A DNA stretch of 64,000 nt from Planomonospora sp. ID82291. GTDB taxonomy: Bacteria; Actinomycetota; Actinomycetes; Streptosporangiales; Streptosporangiaceae. This document shows, piece by piece, positions 1 to 7,374 of the stretch (position 1 is the first letter of the stretch; each line of letters begins with the position of its first letter). The position numbers and the translations under genes are program-made. Under the pieces are notes generated by a model. That model made no database searches. It saw nothing but the letters and a program-made list of their open reading frames with translations, and was not told where the DNA came from. The stretch lies in contig NZ_JABTEX010000002.1 of assembly GCF_015711645.1 (NCBI RefSeq), positions 248,001 through 312,000 of the forward strand, written 5' to 3'.

Positions 1-5
1 GGGCC

Positions 6-44
6 GAGAGCGCCGCGGCCCTGAGCCCGAGGAACGGCGCTCTC
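6..44. terminator. Hairpin, possible terminator
   Basis: A perfect 10-bp inverted repeat (GAGAGCGCCG at 6-15, CGGCGCTCTC at 35-44) with a 19-nt loop. It probably ends a gene lying left of the window. There is no U-tract, which is usual for such hairpins in high-GC actinobacteria. The rest of 1-235 shows no gene beyond the ribosome binding site of the next one. Confidence 0.45.
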
Positions 45-235
45 CCTTCGTCGATCACGTGTTGATCCGCGTCGTCGTCGTGCAGGATCGTTTACCAATG
101 CAATGGCGGGCATCGCCGGTGCGGACCGCCGGCGGCGACGGCCGACCGGAACGGGATCGGCCGACGGACCCGCCCGTGCGGACCGGTATGAGCGGGACAC
201 CGCGGCCCGACAGCCCACGACCAGAGGAGAGGCGC

Positions 236-523
236 ATGTCGTTCCAGGCGTATTTGGACACCATCGAGGACAGGACCGGCCTCACCCCGCGTGAGTTCAT
301 CGCGATGGCCGAGGAGCGCGGTTTCGATGATCCGTCCACGAAAGCCGGTGTGATCATCGATTGGCTGAAGCAGGACTACGGCCTCGGGCGTGGACACGCG
401 ATGGCACTGGTGCATGTGATCAAGAACGGTCCGAAGATCGATGCCAAACACGTCGGGAGCTCCGGTTCGCACCGGGACGAGTCCGACGTGCTCTGGCTGG
501 ACGGGAAGCAGAACCGGCCCTGA
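236..523 (+). CDS. DUF4287 domain-containing protein
   Basis: A small 95-residue protein. It resembles the DUF4287 family: an N-terminal helical segment (SFQAYLDTIEDRTGLTP) followed by a region rich in G, H and K (WLKQDYGLGRGHAMALVHVI). Proteins of this family are cytosolic and of unknown function. The ATG at 236 is chosen because a strong ribosome binding site (AGAGGAGAGG) ends a few bases before it. An open frame extends further upstream to 59, but it has no such site and its composition is low-complexity. It stands alone, followed by about 280 bp of non-coding DNA. Confidence 0.8.
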   Translation: MSFQAYLDTIEDRTGLTPREFIAMAEERGFDDPSTKAGVIIDWLKQDYGLGRGHAMALVHVIKNGPKIDAKHVGSSGSHRDESDVLWLDGKQNRP

Positions 524-673
524 CGCGGCGGTCGGCCGTCGGAGGCGGCGGAGGCGACGGCGACCGTACGGATGCGGAACCCGAACGCCTCCGCCACGGC
601 CATGCGCATGAGGCGTTCGGGAAGCGGCCTCCACGGAACCCGGCGCGGTTCAGCGGGGGACGTCCCGCAGGCT

Positions 674-755
674 CGGTGGCCGCCGCCGTACCCGACCGGT
701 CCGGTGGCCGCCGCCGTACCCGACCGTGCCGGGCACGGGATGTCGGGTACGGCGG
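674..755. repeat. Tandem 25-bp repeat plus 14-bp inverted repeat upstream of the AraC gene
   Basis: A 25-nt unit (containing GGTGGCCGCCGCCGTACCC) occurs at 674-698 and again at 702-726. The end of the second copy, CCGCCGTACCCGAC (711-724), is answered by its exact reverse complement at 742-755, making a hairpin just upstream of the regulator gene. The same CCGCCGTACCC core recurs in the hairpin downstream of that gene (1759-1794). Otherwise the gap 524-800 holds nothing recognisable. Confidence 0.7.
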
Positions 756-800
756 GACCGGTCCCTCCTAGCGTGGTGGGCGCAAGGGAAGGAGACCGGA

Positions 801-1667
801 GTGCTGGAGCGGCTGAACCAGGCCATGGAGTACATCGAGCACCACCTCGACCAGCCGATCGAGACGGCCGAGCTGGCGCGGATCGCTCTGACGTCGGAGT
901 ACCACTTCCGGCGGCTGTTCTCCGCGCTGGCGGGCGTCCCGCTGTCGGAGTACGTCCGCCGCAGGCGGCTCACCGTGGCGGGCGCCGAGGTGCTCGCCGG
1001 GAAGGAGACGCTGCTCGACATCGCGGTGCGCTACGGCTACGGCTCCGGGGAGGCGTTCGCCCGCGCGTTCCGCGCCCTGCACGGCGTCGGCCCGGGTGAG
1101 GCCAGGCGGTGCGGTGCGGCGCTGTACTCCCAGCCCCGGATGTCCTTCCGCCTCGTCGTCGAAGGGAGCGGTGGCATGCGGTACCGGATCGTGGAGAAAG
1201 AGGAGTTCCGCCTGGTGGGCAGGAGGGCGCGGGTCCCCCTCGTGCACGAGGGGATGAACCCCGCGATCGTCGAGTTCCTCCGGAGCGTCGGGCAGGAGAC
1301 CCTGCGGCGGCTGGGGGAGCTCTCCGACCAGGAGCCGCGGGGGGTCGTCAACGTGGCCCACCACGTCGACGAGAGCCGGGCGGAGGGCACCGAGCTCGAC
1401 TACTACTGCGGCGTGGTGACCGGCGCCCCGGCGCCCGAGGACATGGAGGTCCTCGCCGTCCCGGCGGGGACGTGGGCGGTGTTCGAGAGCTCGGGCGCGT
1501 TCCCGCAGACGCTGCAGTACCTGTGGCGGGACGTGTTCACCCAGTGGTTCCCGTCCAACCCGTACCGGAGCAGGCCGGGCCCCGAGATCACCGGCACGCG
1601 GATCTCGGAGGACGGGAAGGAGGCGGACGCCGAGCTCTGGATCCCGGTGGAGCGGGTCGAGGGCTGA
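801..1667 (+). CDS. AraC-family regulator with GyrI-like effector-binding domain
   Basis: A 288-residue transcription factor. Residues 1-105 form the double helix-turn-helix of the AraC/XylS family, with typical segments such as FRRLFSALAG and SEYVRRRRL. Residues from about 125 (MRYRIVEKEEFRLVGRRA) to the end match the GyrI-like/effector-binding domain of Rob- and SoxS-linked multidrug sensors. In this architecture the N-terminal part binds DNA and the C-terminal part binds small hydrophobic or cationic molecules. The start is the GTG at 801, preceded by AAGGGAAGGAG with suitable spacing. No partner gene is adjacent in the same direction, so the target is unknown. Confidence 0.88.
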   Translation: MLERLNQAMEYIEHHLDQPIETAELARIALTSEYHFRRLFSALAGVPLSEYVRRRRLTVAGAEVLAGKETLLDIAVRYGYGSGEAFARAFRALHGVGPGEARRCGAALYSQPRMSFRLVVEGSGGMRYRIVEKEEFRLVGRRARVPLVHEGMNPAIVEFLRSVGQETLRRLGELSDQEPRGVVNVAHHVDESRAEGTELDYYCGVVTGAPAPEDMEVLAVPAGTWAVFESSGAFPQTLQYLWRDVFTQWFPSNPYRSRPGPEITGTRISEDGKEADAELWIPVERVEG

Positions 1668-1737
1668 CGCCCCGCCGGGGTGGCGCGGCGGACGCACCGC
1701 GCCACCCCGGCGGGCGAGACGGGTCTCCGGCGGACCC

Positions 1738-1794
1738 GGTGGGTACGGCGGGGCGGATCCGGTGGGTACGGCGGGCGCCCGCCGTACCCACCGG
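1738..1794. terminator. Strong palindromic terminator between convergent genes
   Basis: GGTGGGTACGGCGGGC (1761-1776) is followed directly by its reverse complement (1777-1792), and CG pairs extend the stem to 1759/1794. An additional direct copy of GGTGGGTACGGCGGG sits at 1738-1752. It lies between the AraC gene (+) and the permease gene (-), so it can serve both as terminator. Its arms repeat the motif found in front of the AraC gene. Confidence 0.75.
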
Positions 1795-1798
1795 GCCG

Positions 1799-3196
1799 TC
1801 AGAGGCGCTCCTGGCGGGGCAGGACGACCTCGCGGAGGATGAGCAGGACGGCGGCGGCCATCGGGATGCCCAGCAGGGCCCCGACGACGCCGAGCAGCGC
1901 GCCGCCGAGCAGGGCGCCGACGATCGTGGCCAGCGGCGGGACGTCCACCGAGCTCTTCATCACCCTCGGCGCGATCAGGTAGTTCTCGACCTGCTGGTAG
2001 AGGGTGAAGAAGACGACGCAGACGATGCCCACCGTCGGGGAGACGAAGAGCCCGACGAAGGAGGCCACCCCGGCGCCGATGAAGGCGCCGACCAGGGGGA
2101 TCAGGTCGGTCAGCGCCACGATCAGGGCCAGGGCCAGGGCGTACGGGACCTGCATGACGCTCAGGAAGACGAACGTCGTCACGCCGGCGATCAGGGAGAC
2201 GATCAGGTTCCCGCCGACGTAGCCGCCGATGCGCTGGATGATCTCGTCGCCGAGCAGGCGGGTGCGGGTCCGGCGGGACCGGGGGACCAGGCGGTAGCCC
2301 ATCTCCTTGATCGAGGTGAGCGAGCCGAGGAAGTAGAGCGTGAGGACCAGCACGGTCAGGGAGTTGAAGACCGCGCCGAGCAGGACCGTGCCGAGGCCGA
2401 GCACTCCGCCGAACATCTGGGTGCCGAAGGCGCCGCTGGTGACGTACTGCTGGAGTTTCTCCAGCAGTTGGAAGCGCTGGTCCAGGTCCCGGATGAGCGG
2501 ATGGTTCTGCAGCTCCTGGACGTACGTCGGGACGTTGGCCACGAATTCGGCGGACTGCGTGGTCAGCGGGGGCACCACCGCCAGACCGAAGATCGCGAAG
2601 ACGGTGATGACGCCGAGGAAGACCGTCGTGATCGCCAGCCAGCGCGGCAGGGCGCGCTGCTGGAGCGCCTCGACGGCGGGGTTGAGGCCGACCGCGAGGA
2701 AGAGCGAGACCACGATGAGGATCAGCACCGACCCCGCGCTCGCGACGGCCTGCACCAGCCACCACGCGGTGAGCACGCCGAGGGCGGCGGTGAAGCCGAA
2801 CACGAACGGGTTGCCCCGCATGGAACGGCCGGGCCGCCCGAAGGGGGCGTCGGCCGCCGGTGCGGCGGCGGGCGCCGCGGCGGCGGTGTCGGCGGCGGGG
2901 GGAGCGGTCATCGGGACCGGTGCGGCGGGGGGCGCGGTGGGCAGCGGACCCGCCGAGGTGAGGAACGGCTCGGACCTCGCGTCCGGCGGCGGACCGGCCG
3001 CGGCCGCTCCCGGTTCGGGAGGGGGACCGGGCGCCGTGCCGGGCACTGTGCCGGATGCAGTGCCGGATGCAGTGCCGGATGCAGCGCCGGGCACTGTGCC
3101 GGATGTGGTGCCGGGTGCGTGCGGCGGCGTACTCCGGGAGGTGTCCGGGGCGGGTTCCGGCTGTGGGGCACCGTCGTGGGAGGTGGGTTCGGGCAC
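1799..3196 (-). CDS. AI-2E family transporter (PerM/YdiK type)
   Basis: A 465-residue inner-membrane protein of the AI-2E exporter/PerM superfamily. About 130 N-terminal residues are Pro/Ala/Thr-rich and probably cytosolic and disordered. They are followed by hydrophobic segments and family-like stretches (GYVGGNLIVSLIAGV; ALALIVALTDLIPLVGAFIG). Family members have been linked to autoinducer or ion export, but the substrate here cannot be told. The start is a GTG at 3194-3196; AGGGG lies about 12 nt upstream. The N-terminal tail contains a 12-bp tandem repeat. Confidence 0.85.
   Translation of the reverse strand: MPEPTSHDGAPQPEPAPDTSRSTPPHAPGTTSGTVPGAASGTASGTASGTVPGTAPGPPPEPGAAAAGPPPDARSEPFLTSAGPLPTAPPAAPVPMTAPPAADTAAAAPAAAPAADAPFGRPGRSMRGNPFVFGFTAALGVLTAWWLVQAVASAGSVLILIVVSLFLAVGLNPAVEALQQRALPRWLAITTVFLGVITVFAIFGLAVVPPLTTQSAEFVANVPTYVQELQNHPLIRDLDQRFQLLEKLQQYVTSGAFGTQMFGGVLGLGTVLLGAVFNSLTVLVLTLYFLGSLTSIKEMGYRLVPRSRRTRTRLLGDEIIQRIGGYVGGNLIVSLIAGVTTFVFLSVMQVPYALALALIVALTDLIPLVGAFIGAGVASFVGLFVSPTVGIVCVVFFTLYQQVENYLIAPRVMKSSVDVPPLATIVGALLGGALLGVVGALLGIPMAAAVLLILREVVLPRQERL
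3036..3119. repeat. 12-bp tandem repeat inside the AI-2E transporter gene
   Basis: Seven imperfect copies of a 12-nt unit (best copies GTGCCGGATGCA at 3048-3083). On the minus strand they encode Ser-Gly-Thr-(Val/Ala)-type tetrapeptides in the disordered N-terminal tail. Because 12 is a multiple of 3, copy-number change would stay in frame. Confidence 0.8.
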
Positions 3197-3311
3197 GTCC
3201 CGTTATTGCCCCTTATGGGAAGGAATAGTCGGTCAAAAAGCGGCCTGGGCCTGGCCGCCGATCCGCTGCGGAGCGATGTGAGCCGGGTCGGTCGGGTCTG
3301 CGTGAGCAGGG

Positions 3312-4592
3312 TCAGCCCAGGCTGACGTACCGGCGGGGCCGCAGGGCATGGCCGCGCAGCGCCGCCAGCGCGGCGGCGCGGCCCGCCGAGGTGAGTCCGC
3401 CGCCCTCCGCCCGCAGACCGAACGCGTCCAGGAGACGGGTCAGCCCGGTCAGCGAGGCGTCGATCTCCGGCCGGCGCTCCTCGTCGCAGCCGATCACGCC
3501 GGCCACGCTCTCTCCGTCGGCGGGCAGGCCGTCGGCCAGGAGCATGAGCGCCACCTCCCTGGCGGAGACGCCGAGGTCCTGCTCGCGCGAGCCGGGCGAG
3601 AGCAGTGCGGACGCCGCGGCCTCCCAGAGCAGGTCCGCGTCGCCGAGCAGGCGCCGCCCGGTGGCGGTGGTCACCAGGGCGCGGCCGTCCCGGTCCAGTG
3701 CGCCCATCCGCCGGGCGGCCTCTCCCGCCGCGGTCAGCTCGTCGCCGCTCCAACCGCCCGGCGTCTCCGCGGGCGCCACGAGTACGGCGGGCACGACGGC
3801 GGCGGGGTCGTCCGGGTCGTTCGGGCCCCGCGTGGCCGACGAGGCCGGCGGGACCGGGGCGAGCGGGATCCCGCCGGGCTCTTCGCCCCGGTGCAGCAGC
3901 CAGCGCAGCGCCGCCAGGTGCTCTCCGGCCGGAGCGGGGATCGGGGCGTGCAGCCGGACCTCGAAGGGCTGGGCCAGCTCGCGCCAGGCCGCTCCCCGGC
4001 CCAGCACCCACCGGTTCAGCCGCTCCCCCTGGACCCGGTGCAGCCAGTTGTCCCCGCCCAGCTCGACGCGGGGCGTGGTCAGCCAGCGGCGGGTCAGGGC
4101 CGTGCGGTCGCGGGTGGAACCGGGCGCGAGCTCGCCCGAGACGATGGCCAGCTCCAGGGCGGCCGAGCAGGCGCCGTGGGCGCCCAGCTCCTCCGGTCCC
4201 ATGATCGAGCTCCACCGCAGCTCGGGCACGTCGGGCGGGAGCACCCCGCGGGCGTCCAGCGCCGACTGGTAGGCGGCGATCCCGGCGTCCTCGCCGGACC
4301 GGGCGTAGGTGCGCAGGATCTGCGCGGTGACGGGGGAGGAGCACAGCGCGGCGTAGCGCTCCAGCCCGCCCAGGCGGAGCAGCCGGCCCAGCGCGCGGGC
4401 CGTCGTCGGTCGGTCGCCGGAGACCTTGGTGGGCAGCGTGTACCAGAGGAACTCGCACACGGCGAGCTCGGTGATCGTCTCCAGCGGCTCGCCGCCGCTC
4501 AGCCACTCGATCGCACTGCGGGCCTCCTCGGCGGAGTCGGGATCGGACCGTTCGAGATCGGCGAGGAGCGCGGCCACGTCCGGTGCAGGCAT
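3312..4592 (-). CDS. Conserved-looking protein of unknown function
   Basis: A 426-residue protein that I do not recognise. It has no signal peptide or membrane segment and is rich in Leu, Ala and Glu, with helical segments throughout. Notable stretches are an N-terminal helix (PDVAALLADLERSDPDSAEEA) and a low-complexity Pro/Ala stretch near the middle. Good coding periodicity over a long frame supports a real gene. The start chosen is the ATG at 4590-4592; a longer frame runs to 4664 but has no better ribosome binding site. The next gene in the same direction, a mannosyltransferase, starts far upstream and no functional link is evident. Confidence 0.6.
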   Translation of the reverse strand: MPAPDVAALLADLERSDPDSAEEARSAIEWLSGGEPLETITELAVCEFLWYTLPTKVSGDRPTTARALGRLLRLGGLERYAALCSSPVTAQILRTYARSGEDAGIAAYQSALDARGVLPPDVPELRWSSIMGPEELGAHGACSAALELAIVSGELAPGSTRDRTALTRRWLTTPRVELGGDNWLHRVQGERLNRWVLGRGAAWRELAQPFEVRLHAPIPAPAGEHLAALRWLLHRGEEPGGIPLAPVPPASSATRGPNDPDDPAAVVPAVLVAPAETPGGWSGDELTAAGEAARRMGALDRDGRALVTTATGRRLLGDADLLWEAAASALLSPGSREQDLGVSAREVALMLLADGLPADGESVAGVIGCDEERRPEIDASLTGLTRLLDAFGLRAEGGGLTSAGRAAALAALRGHALRPRRYVSLG

Positions 4593-4702
4593 GCCTCGAA
4601 GTCTGCCGTATGACGGCCTGCCCTGACGATGAACGTGACGTAGTGGATCGTGCACGTCGCCCACCCTACGAAATCGGCTCTAAGCAACTCGTATGTGGAC
4701 GG

Positions 4703-6355
4703 TCAGATCCACCTCTGGAAGAGCATTCTCGCGTGCCATTCGGCGTACGGGATGCTCTCCGCGGTGAGCACGGGATAGAGGTACCAGAAATTGAGCAGCG
4801 CGAGCAGCACGAACGCGCCCACGACCCCCGCACCGATCATGCGCCGAGTGCCGATCATGTGCCGAGTGCCGATCATGCGCTGCTTCGGTGGGGCGTGCGC
4901 CGGGCCGATGACGAGTCCGGCGGCCAGGACGATGGCCAGGATCATGAACGGGACCATGGGGACGGCGTAGAACATGAACATGGTGCGGTCGTCGGCCAGG
5001 GCGTAGTAGAACCAGGGCAGCCAGCCGGCGGCGTAGGCCAGGAGCACGGCTCCGGCGCGCCAGTCGCGGGTGGCGACGTACCAGGCGACCATGGCGATGA
5101 GGGCGGCCAGGGCGCCGTACCAGATGACCGGCGTGCCGACCCCGAGCACGGCCTGGGAGCAGCCGCTGGGATCGCCGCAGCCGGGTTTGGCCGTCTCGTA
5201 GTGGAAGGCGACCGGGCGCAGCAGCAGCGGCCACTCCCACGGCTCGGACTGGTAGTTGTGCGGGGTGGTGAGGCCGGTGTGGAAGCCGAGGACCTGGACG
5301 TGGTAGGCCAGCCAGGAGCGGAGGGAGTCGAAGACGAAGTAGTAGGGGCCCTGGGAGGTGGCCTGGGCCCAGTTGCGGCCCCAGCCGCCGGCGGAGGCGA
5401 ACCAGCCGCTCCAGGAGGCCAGGTAGGTCAGGGCGGGGGTCAGGGCCAGGGCGGTCAGGGCGGTGGGCAGGTCGCGGGTGAGGGTGCCGCTGTAGGGGCG
5501 GCGCAGGCCGACGGCGCGGCGGGCGCCGGCGTCCCACAGCAGGGTCAGGAGGGTGAAGGCGGCCAGGAAGAAGACGCCGGACCATTTGACGGCGCAGGCG
5601 GCGCCGAGCATGGTGCCGGCGGCCAGGCGCCAGGGGCGCGGGCCGAGGTGGGGGCCCTGTTCGGTGAGGGGGGAGGTGGCGTACCAGGCGGCGAGGCGGG
5701 TGCGGGTGTGGTCGCGGTCGGTGACCAGGCAGGCGAAGCCGGCCAGGACGAAGAGCATGAGGAAGATGTCGAGCAGGGCGGTGCGGGACAGGACCAGGTG
5801 CAGGCCGTCGAGGGCGAGCAGGAGTCCGGCCAGGCAGCCGAGCAGGGTGGAGCGGGTCATGCGGCGGGCGGTGCGGGCGAGGATGAGGATGGAGAGCACG
5901 CCGGCGGTGGCGGCGGCGAAGCGCCAGCCGAAGGGGGTCATGCCGAACAGGTGCTCGCCGGTGGCGATCAGCCATTTGCCCAGCGGCGGGTGGACGACGT
6001 ACGACGCGCACTTGTCCAGCTCGGCCGGGGCGCACTGCTCCCAGATCGCCGTGTTGCCCTGCATCAGGAGCTTGTCGGCGTCCTTGACGGCGTTCTTCTC
6101 GGCGCCGGAGGTGAGCAGCGCGAACGCGTCCTTGGCGTAGTAGGTCTCGTCGAACATGACCGCGTTCGGGCGGCCCAGGTTCACGAAGCGCAGGACCGCG
6201 CCGAACGCCGCCACCAGCAGCGGGCCGATCCAGCCCCACAGGACGTCTCCCGGCATGGGCGGCACCAGCCGATCGCGCACGGAGTCCTCCGGTCGGCTGC
6301 CCGGCCGGGGCTCCGGCTGCTCGGACACCTGCTCAGGGAAATCGGTCACGGCCAC
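4703..6355 (-). CDS. pmt: Protein O-mannosyltransferase (GT39), copy 1
   Basis: A 550-residue polytopic GT-C enzyme. By family it moves mannose from polyprenyl-phosphate-mannose to Ser/Thr of exported proteins on the outer face of the membrane. The catalytic Asp-Glu pair of the first external loop is visible (FDETYYAKDAF; D69, E70), followed by the conserved HPPLGKWLIA segment and many hydrophobic helices. It runs divergently from rsmI (149-bp gap). Long stretches are almost identical to the second copy at 7375-8946 in the opposite orientation, while the external-loop segments and the C-terminus differ. Its N-terminal cytosolic tail is about 22 residues longer than that of copy 2. A mannosyltransferase beside rsmI is a known actinobacterial arrangement, so this or the other copy is the ancestral gene. 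Confidence 0.9.
   Translation of the reverse strand: MAVTDFPEQVSEQPEPRPGSRPEDSVRDRLVPPMPGDVLWGWIGPLLVAAFGAVLRFVNLGRPNAVMFDETYYAKDAFALLTSGAEKNAVKDADKLLMQGNTAIWEQCAPAELDKCASYVVHPPLGKWLIATGEHLFGMTPFGWRFAAATAGVLSILILARTARRMTRSTLLGCLAGLLLALDGLHLVLSRTALLDIFLMLFVLAGFACLVTDRDHTRTRLAAWYATSPLTEQGPHLGPRPWRLAAGTMLGAACAVKWSGVFFLAAFTLLTLLWDAGARRAVGLRRPYSGTLTRDLPTALTALALTPALTYLASWSGWFASAGGWGRNWAQATSQGPYYFVFDSLRSWLAYHVQVLGFHTGLTTPHNYQSEPWEWPLLLRPVAFHYETAKPGCGDPSGCSQAVLGVGTPVIWYGALAALIAMVAWYVATRDWRAGAVLLAYAAGWLPWFYYALADDRTMFMFYAVPMVPFMILAIVLAAGLVIGPAHAPPKQRMIGTRHMIGTRRMIGAGVVGAFVLLALLNFWYLYPVLTAESIPYAEWHARMLFQRWI
4890..5140. repeat. Short arm (251 bp) of inverted repeat shared by the two pmt genes
   Basis: This segment matches 8536-8786 in inverted orientation without any difference that I could find. 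It encodes the late membrane helices (from TPVIWYGALAALI to GLVIGPAHAP). Pairing coordinates sum to 13676, three less than for the long arm because the diverged stretch between the two arms differs by one codon. Confidence 0.88.
5201..5974. repeat. Long arm (774 bp) of inverted repeat shared by the two pmt genes
   Basis: Matches 7705-8478 in inverted orientation; paired coordinates sum to 13679. Comparison of all reading frames reveals one silent difference (5879/7800, Leu codon CTC versus CTG) within 774 bp. The match ends at another silent change (5975/7704). The axis of symmetry lies near 6839, inside rsmI. Confidence 0.9.
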
Positions 6356-6504
6356 CCGGACATCGTACGGGCCTCGTCACCCGTGCACCTCAAGAAACAT
6401 CCCGTAGGTACCCAACGGGGGAGCTTCTCCACGGGGAGCCGGCAGGACTCCGGAGGCGGGGACCGAGGGCGGGAACGGTGGGCGGGATGGGAGAAGATGG
6501 AAGG

Positions 6505-7341
6505 GTGACGGACAACGGCAGGCTGGTGCTGGCGGGGGCTCCGATCGGGCAGGCGGGCGACGTCTCCCCGCGTCTCCGCGGGGCGCTGGAGACGGCCGAC
6601 GTGGTCGCGGCGGAGGACACCCGGCGGCTGCGCCGGCTGGCCTCGGACCTGGGCGCGGAGATCGGCGGCCGGATCGTCTCCTACTACGACGCCAACGAGG
6701 TCGCGCGGGCGGCCGAGCTCCTGGAGGTGCTCCAGGCCGGCCACACCGTGCTGATCGTCACCGACGCGGGCATGCCGGGGGTCTCCGACCCCGGTTACCG
6801 CCTGACCCGCCTGGCCGTCGACGCCGGGATCCCGGTCACCTCGTTGCCCGGCCCCTCCGCGGTCACCACGGCCCTGGCGGTCTCCGGCCTGCCCAGCGAC
6901 CGGTTCTGCTTCGAGGGGTTCCCGCCGCGCAAGCAGGGCGAGCGGGCGCGCCGGCTGGCCTCCCTGGCGGCCGAGGAGCGCACGATGGTGTTCTTCGAGG
7001 CCCCGCACCGGCTGGCGGGCTCCCTGGCGGCGATGGCCGAGGCGTTCGGGGCCGACCGCCCCGCCGCGGTCTGCCGGGAGCTCACCAAGACCTACGAGGA
7101 GGTACGGCGCGGCGGCCTGGGCGAGCTCGCCGAGTGGGCCGCGCCGGGGGTCAAGGGCGAGATCACCGTGGTCGTCGCCGGGCACGTCCAGGAGGCCCTG
7201 GAACCGGTCATCGAGGACCTGGTGGCCGAGGTCGCCCGGCGTGAGGAGGCCGGGGTGCCGAGGAAGCACGCGATCGTGGACGTGGCCAAGGCCGCGGGCA
7301 TCCCCAAACGCGACCTCTACGACGCCGTCCATCGAGGCTGA
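6505..7341 (+). CDS. rsmI: 16S rRNA (cytidine1402-2'-O)-methyltransferase RsmI
   Basis: A 278-residue member of the tetrapyrrole-methylase fold family. RsmI adds the 2'-O-methyl group to C1402 in the decoding centre of 16S rRNA, using S-adenosylmethionine. Typical segments are present: the N-terminal strand ending in PIGQAGDVSPR, AAEDTRR, DAGMPGVSDPGYRL, LPGPSAVTTALAVSGL and the C-terminal CRELTKTYEEVRRG. The start is the GTG at 6505 (VTDNGRLVLAG) with GGAAGG just upstream. It is divergent from pmt copy 1 and followed after 33 bp by pmt copy 2, so it lies in the spacer of a large inverted repeat. Confidence 0.93.
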   Translation: MTDNGRLVLAGAPIGQAGDVSPRLRGALETADVVAAEDTRRLRRLASDLGAEIGGRIVSYYDANEVARAAELLEVLQAGHTVLIVTDAGMPGVSDPGYRLTRLAVDAGIPVTSLPGPSAVTTALAVSGLPSDRFCFEGFPPRKQGERARRLASLAAEERTMVFFEAPHRLAGSLAAMAEAFGADRPAAVCRELTKTYEEVRRGGLGELAEWAAPGVKGEITVVVAGHVQEALEPVIEDLVAEVARREEAGVPRKHAIVDVAKAAGIPKRDLYDAVHRG

Positions 7342-7374
7342 CGTATCACCGTGATCTCCTGAATAATCACCCGA

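Noticed and set aside
768-2765. Long minus-strand frame over the AraC and AI-2E genes
   Set aside because: Arg/Pro/Gly-rich nonsense composition; it crosses two real genes and a terminator palindrome.
4583-6508. Plus-strand open frame antisense to pmt copy 1
   Set aside because: Gly/Gln/Glu-rich low-complexity translation. The same shadow appears over pmt copy 2 because the DNA is duplicated, so the similarity is not evidence of coding.
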